From an uncultured Paracoccus sp. (lineage in GTDB: Bacteria; Pseudomonadota; Alphaproteobacteria; Rhodobacterales; Rhodobacteraceae), in NCBI RefSeq assembly GCF_946221145.1, contig NZ_CAMIOH010000114.1:1-9805 (forward strand): a stretch of 9,805 nt of DNA, given 5' to 3'. A model generated the notes under the pieces. It was not told the origin of the DNA and did no database searches. It saw only the letters and a program-made list of their open reading frames with translations. Both the position numbers and the translations under genes were made by a program. Positions 1-4,240 of the stretch are shown one piece after another (within the stretch, counting starts at the first letter, position 1; every line of letters starts with the position of its first letter).

Positions 1-224
1 CATCAGCAGAAGCGCGACCAGGAACGAGAAGACCCCAGGGCTTCGGCAAAGGCCATGCCGATGAACAGCGTGGCGGTCTGGCCGGCGGCTGCCGACGGGT
101 TGCGCAGGGCGCCTGCCAGGAAGTTTCCGGCGACGTTGCCCACGCCCAGAGCGGCGAAGCCCATGCCGAACGCGGTCAGGCCAACGCCGATATACTGGCC
201 CAGTTCTCCGATATTGCCTTCCAT
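1..224 (-). CDS. atpE: ATP synthase F0 subunit c (atpE), 3' end cut by window, apparent frameshift
   Basis: Subunit c forms the membrane ring that turns as protons pass through F0. I start it at the ATG at 224-222, with AAGGAG at 237-232 seven bases upstream; longer in-frame starts run into the atpB spacer and lack family similarity. The product has the expected hairpin design: a first glycine-rich helix (about residues 9-35), the polar loop R41-N42-P43, and the proton-binding glutamate E61 in a FAEALG context. After codon 64 the frame changes and a TGA is reached at 5-3. Adding one base to the G run (33-36, read on the minus strand) restores V-F-S-F-L-V-A-L-L-L-M, the normal end of helix 2, still open at the window edge. 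This is either a homopolymer sequencing error or a real lesion. As subunit c is normally indispensable, I favour error. Family assignment is secure. Confidence 0.9.
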
Positions 225-268
225 GGTATTTCTCCTTGCGGTTGGAAGTAAGGCATTCTTGGTGGATT

Positions 269-284
269 GCGGCCCGAAGGCCGC
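269..284 (-). repeat. GC-rich hairpin with UUCG tetraloop between atpB and atpE
   Basis: On the transcribed (minus) strand the sequence reads GCGGCC-TTCG-GGCCGC: a perfect 6-bp all-GC stem closed by C-UUCG-G, a known ultra-stable tetraloop. It lies in the 82-base spacer after the atpB stop and about 30 bases upstream of the atpE Shine-Dalgarno. No U tract follows, so it is not an intrinsic terminator. It may act as an mRNA stability or processing element that helps the highly translated atpE; that role is inference. Confidence 0.6.
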
Positions 285-306
285 GCGGGGGCCGCAGCCC
301 GTCGGC

Positions 307-1062
307 CTAGTGCGACGGGTGCAGCGCATCCTTCAGATAGACGCAGGTCAGGATGGTGAACACATAGGCCTGCACGAAGGCGACCAGCACCTCGAAGGCA
401 TACATGCCGACCACGGCCACGACCGCGACAGGGGCGACGGCGGCAATCGCCGCGAAGCCCGCGAAAACCTTGATCACGGCGTGACCGGCGATCATGTTGC
501 CTGCAAGACGAATGGACAGGCTCAGCGGGCGCACGAAATAGCTGATCACCTCGATCACGGCCAGCACCGGACGCACCGCCAAGGGGGCCGAGCGGACCCA
601 GAACAGGTCCAGGAAATGCATCCCGTTCTTGGCGAAGCCGATCACCGTGACGCCCACGAACACCAGCATCGCCAGCACGCCGGTCACGGCGATATGCGAG
701 GTGGTGGTGAAGGCCAGCGGCAGCAGGCCCAGCAGGTTCGCCAGCGCGACGAACATGAACAGCGTCATGATATAGGGGAAATACTTCAGCCCGTCCTTGC
801 CCGAGATGTCCTCGATCATCTTGTGGACCAGACCGTAAGCCAGTTCGGCGACCGACTGGCTGCGGTTCGGGACGATGGCGCGGCCGCGCGTGCCCAGCAC
901 CAGGATGGCCATCGTCGCCAGGATCACCAGCGCCAGCCACAGCGTCACATTGGTCGGCGTGTACCAGTGGACCGGACCGTCGCCGAACAGCGGGCGCACG
1001 ATGAACTGGTCCATCGGGTGGAATGACAGGCCGGTTGCTTCGCTATGCGCTTCTGTCGCCAC
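307..1062 (-). CDS. atpB: ATP synthase F0 subunit a (atpB)
   Basis: Subunit a is the stator channel that passes protons to and from the c ring. The 251-residue product is of normal length for an alphaproteobacterial subunit a and is mostly hydrophobic, with about five to six membrane helices. The hallmark is S-I-R-L-A-G-N-M-I-A-G-H, with the essential arginine at R185 (the equivalent of E. coli R210), followed by conserved H194 and a final helix with Q231-A-Y. N-terminal W43, P65 and N66 also fit the family. Start: GTG at 1062-1060, preceded by GAGGGAC and only two bases after the atpI stop; the next Met, M17, would leave out a plausible N-terminus. Cotranscribed with atpI and atpE. No lesion seen. 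Confidence 0.96.
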   Translation of the reverse strand: MATEAHSEATGLSFHPMDQFIVRPLFGDGPVHWYTPTNVTLWLALVILATMAILVLGTRGRAIVPNRSQSVAELAYGLVHKMIEDISGKDGLKYFPYIMTLFMFVALANLLGLLPLAFTTTSHIAVTGVLAMLVFVGVTVIGFAKNGMHFLDLFWVRSAPLAVRPVLAVIEVISYFVRPLSLSIRLAGNMIAGHAVIKVFAGFAAIAAVAPVAVVAVVGMYAFEVLVAFVQAYVFTILTCVYLKDALHPSH

Positions 1063-1064
1063 GA

Positions 1065-1409
1065 TCAGTCCCTCTTGTCGGTGTCCGGCACCGGGCCGGC
1101 TGTGCGGTTAAGTTCGGCCGCCGTGCGCATCATCACCTTGATGCCGGCCACGAAGCCGAGAAGTATGAACAGGATCAGCATGATCGGCAATGTGCCGAAC
1201 AGCCGGTCCAACCCGTATCCGATCCCGCCGCCCAGCACGATCGCCGCGACGATTTCGGTGACCATGCGCCAGGCGACCTGCGCCTTGTCATAGCCCGCCA
1301 TCGGCCCGGCGGCCTCTGGCTTGTCGGTCAGCCTGGACAGCCGGCCTTCCAGATCGCGCAACCGGGCGGCATCCGCATCCCTGTCGCCGCTTCCGGGCTG
1401 CTGGACCAT
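1065..1409 (-). CDS. atpI: ATP synthase accessory protein AtpI/AtpZ family
   Basis: This small membrane protein (114 residues) is usually encoded first in F0 operons and is thought to help assemble the c ring or deliver cations such as Mg2+; its exact role is unsettled. The N-terminal 40 residues are charged (R/D/E-rich, possibly a short coiled coil, residues 14-28). Two membrane helices follow, about 49-68 and 74-93, with the glycine-rich turn G60-G-G-I-G-Y-G-L-D between and the family-typical G-F-x-A-G-I-K at 85-91. Start: ATG at 1409-1407 with GAGGG about nine bases upstream. The stop TGA at 1067-1065 lies two bases before the atpB start, so translational coupling is likely. Family assignment is firm; AtpI versus AtpZ naming is a matter of convention. 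Confidence 0.88.
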   Translation of the reverse strand: MVQQPGSGDRDADAARLRDLEGRLSRLTDKPEAAGPMAGYDKAQVAWRMVTEIVAAIVLGGGIGYGLDRLFGTLPIMLILFILLGFVAGIKVMMRTAAELNRTAGPVPDTDKRD

Positions 1410-1439
1410 CCGTCACGCCCTCGTTATCGGTTGGAGGGG

Positions 1440-1468
1440 TGTCTAGGGTGGAACGCGCCCTGAGTCAA
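1440..1468 (-). promoter_or_regulatory. Candidate promoter of the atpI-atpB-atpE operon
   Basis: Read on the minus strand, TTGACT (1468-1463) and TAGACA (1445-1440) are separated by 17 bases. The -35 box matches the sigma-70 consensus at five of six positions; the -10 box matches weakly. Transcription would start near 1433, giving a leader of about 24 bases before the atpI ATG at 1409. Position and spacing fit well, but this is a motif call only. Confidence 0.45.
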
Positions 1469-1579
1469 GCAACTGGGACAGGCAACCAAGATACTGATCA
1501 TGAACGATATTTTCAGACGCCGGATCCGCCGTCCGGCGCCCGTGCCCGATCACGGCCCGCCTGTCATTCAACCGCGCAG

Positions 1580-1607
1580 TTGACCATTCCGGCCCATGGC
1601 GTGTTAT
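1580..1607 (+). promoter_or_regulatory. Candidate promoter of the arsR-psuK-psuG operon
   Basis: TTGACC (1580-1585) and TGTTAT (1602-1607) are separated by 16 bases. The expected start of transcription, about 1614-1616, is almost on the regulator ATG at 1617, so the message would have no room for a Shine-Dalgarno. I see no convincing Shine-Dalgarno upstream of that ATG either; only a short GGA at 1608-1610. The two facts agree with a leaderless or near-leaderless mRNA. Confidence 0.4.
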
Positions 1608-1616
1608 GGACGGCGC

Positions 1617-1976
1617 ATGGACACGCCGCCGACCGACCGTCTGGACATGATCTTCGCCGCGCTTGCCGACCCGACCCGGCGGCGGGTGCTGTCGATGCTG
1701 CTGGAGGACGACATGGCCGTCAGCGACGTGGCCCAGCCCTTCGACATGAGCCTTGCGGCGATCTCGAAGCATCTGTCCGTGCTTGCGGCGGCGGGGCTGA
1801 TCCTTCAGGAACGCCGGGGCCGGATCACCTGGTGCAAGCTGGATCCCGACGGGATGCGCGCGGCCTCGGTCTGGATGCGGGGCTTCGGGCAGGTCGATCC
1901 GGTGGATCTGGACGATTTCGAACGGTTTCTGGAAATGCAGATCAAGGAATGGAACAGCGATGACCGCGCCCCCTGA
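1617..1976 (+). CDS. ArsR-family winged-helix transcriptional regulator
   Basis: A 119-residue DNA-binding protein of the ArsR fold. The opening L-A-D-P-T-R-R-R-V-L (residues 16-25) is the classic start of this family. The helix-turn-helix spans about residues 35-62, with the recognition helix S-L-A-A-I-S-K-H-L-S (45-54), and the beta wing follows at 63-76 (Q-E-R-R-G-R...W-C-K-L). It has a single cysteine (C73) and lacks the paired-Cys or Asp/His motifs of metal-sensing ArsR proteins, so I do not call it a metalloregulator. I chose ATG 1617 because the family begins close to this point; an in-frame ATG at 1596 would add seven residues and place the -10 box inside the gene. It overlaps psuK by 17 bases, so it probably controls that operon and itself. 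The ligand is unknown. Confidence 0.88.
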   Translation: MDTPPTDRLDMIFAALADPTRRRVLSMLLEDDMAVSDVAQPFDMSLAAISKHLSVLAAAGLILQERRGRITWCKLDPDGMRAASVWMRGFGQVDPVDLDDFERFLEMQIKEWNSDDRAP

Positions 1977-2856
1977 CATCGCGCGCCCTGACATCCTGTG
2001 CATCGGCGCGATGCTGTGGGACGTGATCGGCCGCGCGCCGCGCCGGATGGCGCAGGGCGCCGACGTGCCGGGGCGGATCCGCCACATCCCCGGCGGCGTG
2101 GCGCTGAATGTCGCGGTGGCGCTTGCCCGCTGGGGGTTGCGCCCCGCCGTGCTGTCCTCCGTGGGCCGCGACCCCGAAGGCGCGGCGCTTGTGGCCGAGG
2201 CGCTGCGCCTGGGCGTGATCACCGACCATCTGGCCCGCGACACCGGGCTGCCCACCGACACCTATATGGGGATCGAGGACAGCGAAGGGCTGATCGCCGC
2301 CATCGCCGATGTCCACAGCCTTGAAGCGGCGGGCACGGCGATCCTTGCGCCTCTGGACGGCGCGCTTGCCGATTGGACGGCGCCGGTGGTTCTGGACGGC
2401 AACCTGACCGAGGATCTGCTGGCCGTGATCGCCCGCGACCCGCGACTGGCCCGCGCCGATCTGCGCGTGGTGCCTGCCAGCCCCGGCAAGGCCGAACGGC
2501 TGGAACCGCTGATCGCCGCCCGGCGCGGCTGCTTTTACCTCAACCGGCTGGAGGCCGAAATTCTGGCGGGCCGCGCCTGCCCCGATGCCGCCACCGCCGC
2601 CGAAGCCGTGGTGGCGCGCGGCGCCGCCCGCGTGCTGGTCACCGACGGCCCCGACCCGGTGGCCGAGGCGATGGTCGGCGCGCCCACCCTGACCTGCGCC
2701 CCGCCGCCCGTGACCCTGGCCCGCGTGACCGGCGCGGGCGACTGTTTCCTTGCGGCCCATCTGGCCGCCGAATTGACCCATCAGCCGCGTGACGCGGCGT
2801 TGCGACAGGCCGCCCACGCCGCGGCCGCGCATGTTTCCGGAAAGGACGTTCCATGA
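1960..2856 (+). CDS. psuK: PfkB-family carbohydrate kinase, probable pseudouridine kinase
   Basis: PfkB/ribokinase-fold enzyme of 298 residues. The substrate-side signature G45-G-V-A-L-N50 and the ATP/anion-hole motif T257-G-A-G-D261, with D261 as the catalytic base, are both clear. The mid-region Y-L-N195-R-L-E198-A-E matches the N-x-x-E metal/phosphate motif of the superfamily. The fold alone does not fix the substrate. Direct ATGA coupling to psuG makes pseudouridine the best guess: it would be phosphorylated at the 5' position to feed the glycosidase. Start: ATG at 1960, with AAGGA at 1944-1948 and GGAA at 1951-1954 upstream, inside the regulator's 3' end. Ribokinase- or fructokinase-like activity remains possible. 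No truncation or frameshift seen. Confidence 0.87.
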   Translation: MTAPPDIARPDILCIGAMLWDVIGRAPRRMAQGADVPGRIRHIPGGVALNVAVALARWGLRPAVLSSVGRDPEGAALVAEALRLGVITDHLARDTGLPTDTYMGIEDSEGLIAAIADVHSLEAAGTAILAPLDGALADWTAPVVLDGNLTEDLLAVIARDPRLARADLRVVPASPGKAERLEPLIAARRGCFYLNRLEAEILAGRACPDAATAAEAVVARGAARVLVTDGPDPVAEAMVGAPTLTCAPPPVTLARVTGAGDCFLAAHLAAELTHQPRDAALRQAAHAAAAHVSGKDVP

Positions 2857-3770
2857 CCGCCCCGCTGACCTTTTCCCCCGAAGCCGCCGCAGCCCTTGCC
2901 GAAGGCCGTCCGGTCGTCGCGCTTGAATCGACGATCATCACCCACGGGATGCCCTATCCGCAGAACCTGCAAATGGCCCAGCAGGTCGAACAGGTGATCC
3001 GCGACAATGGCGCCGTGCCCGCCACCATCGCCGTGATGGGCGGCCAGATCCATATCGGCCTGACGACCGAGGCGCTTGAACGGCTGGCCCAGACCCCGCC
3101 CGATCAGGTGATGAAGCTGTCGCGCGCCGATCTGGCGGTCTGCGCCGCCAACGGCCGCACCGGCGCCACCACGGTCGCCGCGACGATGATCTGCGCCCAT
3201 CTGGCGGGGATCCGGGTCTTTGCGACCGGCGGCATCGGCGGGGTGCATCGCGGCGCGGAAACCAGCTTCGACATTTCCGCCGACCTGCACGAACTGGCCC
3301 AGACCCCGGTGACGGTGGTGGCGGCGGGGGCCAAGGCGATCCTGGACCTGCCCAAGACATGGGAGGTTCTGGAAACCCTGGGCGTGCCCGTCATCGCCTA
3401 TGGCCAGGACGCCCTGCCCGCCTTCTGGTCGCGCGACAGCGGCATCACGGCGCCCTTGCGCATGGACAGCGCGGACCAGATCGCCGCCGCCGCCGCCATG
3501 CGCGCCCGACTGGGCCTGACCGGCGGCCAGCTGATCGCCAACCCGATCCCGGCCGAGGCCGAAATCCCCGCAGACCAGATCAACCCGGCCATCGACCAGG
3601 CCCTGTCCGAGGCCGAGGCCCAGGGCATCGCCGCCAAACAGGTCACGCCCTTCCTGCTGGACCGCATCTTCGAACTGACCGGCGGGCGGTCGCTCGACTC
3701 GAACATCTCGCTGGTGCTGAACAATGCCCGGCTTGCCGCACAGATCGCCGCCGCGATGACCCCGCGATGA
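2853..3770 (+). CDS. psuG: Pseudouridine-5'-phosphate glycosidase
   Basis: Breaks the C-C glycosidic bond of pseudouridine 5'-phosphate to give uracil and ribose 5-phosphate in the cytosol. The 305-residue length is close to the E. coli enzyme (about 312). Family landmarks are all present: V-A-L-E25-S-T-I-I-T-H-G-M-P-Y-P near the N-terminus, the G-A-T-T-V-A-A-T stretch (104-111), A-T-G-G-I-G-G-V-H-R-G (124-134), F-D-I-S-A-D144-L, and A-G-A-K161-S/A-I-L-D. By alignment from memory, E25, D144 and K161 correspond to the catalytic and metal residues, with the lysine acting as Schiff-base nucleophile. The C-terminal N-I-S-L-V-L-N-N-A also fits. The ATG overlaps the psuK stop by four bases, so translation is coupled. 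Both enzymes start with M-T-A-P, which I take as chance. Confidence 0.95.
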   Translation: MTAPLTFSPEAAAALAEGRPVVALESTIITHGMPYPQNLQMAQQVEQVIRDNGAVPATIAVMGGQIHIGLTTEALERLAQTPPDQVMKLSRADLAVCAANGRTGATTVAATMICAHLAGIRVFATGGIGGVHRGAETSFDISADLHELAQTPVTVVAAGAKAILDLPKTWEVLETLGVPVIAYGQDALPAFWSRDSGITAPLRMDSADQIAAAAAMRARLGLTGGQLIANPIPAEAEIPADQINPAIDQALSEAEAQGIAAKQVTPFLLDRIFELTGGRSLDSNISLVLNNARLAAQIAAAMTPR

Positions 3771-3786
3771 CCCGCCCGCTTTGCCG

Positions 3787-3816
3787 TTGACCGCCCCGCC
3801 CGTCCCGGCGTAAGGC
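3787..3816 (+). promoter_or_regulatory. Weak candidate promoter for tRNA-Leu
   Basis: TTGACC (3787-3792) is followed 18 bases later by TAAGGC (3811-3816), which would start transcription just before the tRNA at 3825. The -35 is good and the -10 is poor. The tRNA might equally be read from the psu operon, as I see no intrinsic terminator between psuG and the tRNA. Confidence 0.28.
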
Positions 3817-3824
3817 TGGCCCGT

Positions 3825-3907
3825 GCGCGGCTGGCGGAATTGGTAGACGCAGTTGGTTTAGGTCCAACCGCTTCGGCGTGGGGGTTCGAGTCCCTCGCCG
3901 CGCACCA
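3825..3907 (+). tRNA. tRNA-Leu, anticodon UAG
   Basis: A full class II cloverleaf. The acceptor stem GCGCGGC (3825-3831) pairs with GCCGCGC (3897-3903), followed by discriminator A3904 and an encoded CCA (3905-3907). The D arm contains the GGTAGACGC run. The anticodon stem GTTGG/CCAAC encloses the seven-base loop TTTAGGT, so the anticodon is TAG and reads CUN leucine codons, CUA best. The variable arm CGC-TTCG-GCG plus T is short but forms its own hairpin. The T arm has GGGGG-TTCGAGT-CCCTC. Total length is 83 with CCA. The gene stands alone between psuG and the formate dehydrogenase region. Confidence 0.97.
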
Positions 3908-3908
3908 G

Positions 3909-3923
3909 CGCCGACTTTCGGCG
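3909..3923 (+). repeat. Short GC hairpin directly after the tRNA
   Basis: CGCCGA-CTT-TCGGCG is a perfect 6-bp stem with a three-base loop, beginning two bases after the encoded CCA. There is no U tract, so I do not call it an intrinsic terminator; it could mark the 3' trailer for processing or aid termination. Function is inference. Confidence 0.4.
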
Positions 3924-4052
3924 GAATCGGGGTTCGATGGGCGGAACGCCATCGCCACAGCGTTCCTGGCCTTCGTGAACTGACAAGGCGGCAGAGTCCC
4001 GGCCGTCGGGCCGCGCCACCTTCTCGGGGGACCATCCGGACGAAGCGCGGCG

Positions 4053-4070
4053 AAAACGCTGACGCGTTTT
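4053..4070. terminator. Weak terminator-like inverted repeat
   Basis: AAAACGC-TGAC-GCGTTTT is a perfect 7-bp inverted repeat with a four-base loop. The terminal TTTT on the plus strand (and, by symmetry, on the minus strand) resembles a short bidirectional terminator, but only three of the pairs are GC and the U tract ends at once with G. It may end read-through from the tRNA/psu side. Confidence 0.3.
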
Positions 4071-4096
4071 GTGATCCTGCCCCGTAAACATTTGGC

Positions 4097-4120
4097 AACG
4101 GCCTGCCGTTTTCCTGTCTT
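4097..4120 (+). terminator. Possible terminator hairpin upstream of fdnG
   Basis: AACGGC-CT-GCCGTT (4097-4110) can fold with an effective loop of CCTG or larger, followed by TTCCTGTCTT. The tail is T-rich but interrupted, so termination on the plus strand would be modest. Together with the repeat at 4053-4070 it would insulate the formate dehydrogenase promoter. Motif call only. Confidence 0.3.
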
Positions 4121-4170
4121 ACCCGCATGTTACGCAAATTTCGCCCCTGTGCCGAAGGGTGCTACTCGCC

Positions 4171-4199
4171 TTGACTTCTGACCGTCCGGTCAGCACACT
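4171..4199 (+). promoter_or_regulatory. Candidate promoter of the fdnGHI-fdhE operon
   Basis: TTGACT (4171-4176) matches the -35 consensus at five of six positions. The hexamer exactly 17 bases later, CACACT (4194-4199), is a poor -10. The start would fall near 4206, giving a leader of about 35 bases. A strong palindrome fills the spacer, so a repressor could block this promoter directly. A weak -10 is also compatible with the need for an activator. Confidence 0.5.
4178..4193. promoter_or_regulatory. TetR-like operator palindrome in the fdn promoter
   Basis: CTGACCG-TC-CGGTCAG is a perfect 7-bp inverted repeat with a two-base centre. The TGACCG/CGGTCA arms are of the kind bound by many TetR-family repressors. 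It sits wholly between the proposed -35 and -10 of the fdn promoter. No tetR gene is inside the window, so the regulator would act from elsewhere. Assignment to the TetR family is inference from the arm sequence; the palindrome itself is certain. Confidence 0.55.
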
Positions 4200-4228
4200 G
4201 GACCTGTACCTATCATCAGACAGGCAGC

Positions 4229-4236
4229 AGGAGGGG
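4229..4236 (+). promoter_or_regulatory. Strong ribosome binding site of fdnG
   Basis: AGGAGGGG ends four bases before the ATG at 4241. It fixes the fdnG start and is the strongest Shine-Dalgarno in the window. Confidence 0.8.
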
Positions 4237-4240
4237 TCTT

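Larger units (their letters stand above)
3908..4170. other. Gene-free spacer between tRNA-Leu and the formate dehydrogenase promoter
   Basis: About 260 bases with no credible gene. Open frames on the minus strand across this stretch include the antisense of tRNA-Leu and are artefacts. The spacer holds three short inverted repeats (3909-3923, 4053-4070 and 4097-4110) and becomes somewhat more AT-rich from about 4080 to 4150. I see no FNR-like box, no transposon end and no riboswitch. Confidence 0.6.

Noticed and set aside
1518..1538. Inverted repeat CGCCGGA / TCCGGCG with a 7-base loop in the atpI-arsR gap
   Set aside because: The stem is real, but no T tract follows on either strand and it is not at a promoter box. 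It could be an operator, yet nothing points to one.
1500..1583. 27-codon open frame starting M-N-D-I-F-R-R-R in the atpI-arsR gap
   Set aside because: It has no Shine-Dalgarno or promoter of its own, and it ends inside the proposed -35 box of the regulator. I found nothing to support expression.
3929..3937. GGGGTTCGA repeated from the tRNA T arm, as a possible attachment-site or tRNA remnant
   Set aside because: Only nine bases match and GTTCGA is the generic T-loop core. The flanks do not continue the match.
3643..4137. Open frame on the minus strand crossing tRNA-Leu, with a G-T-R-T-P-T-P-K-R-L-D-L-N-Q-L stretch
   Set aside because: This is the antisense translation of tRNA-Leu, a well-known spurious protein in databases. 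It has no ribosome site and overlaps psuG and the tRNA.
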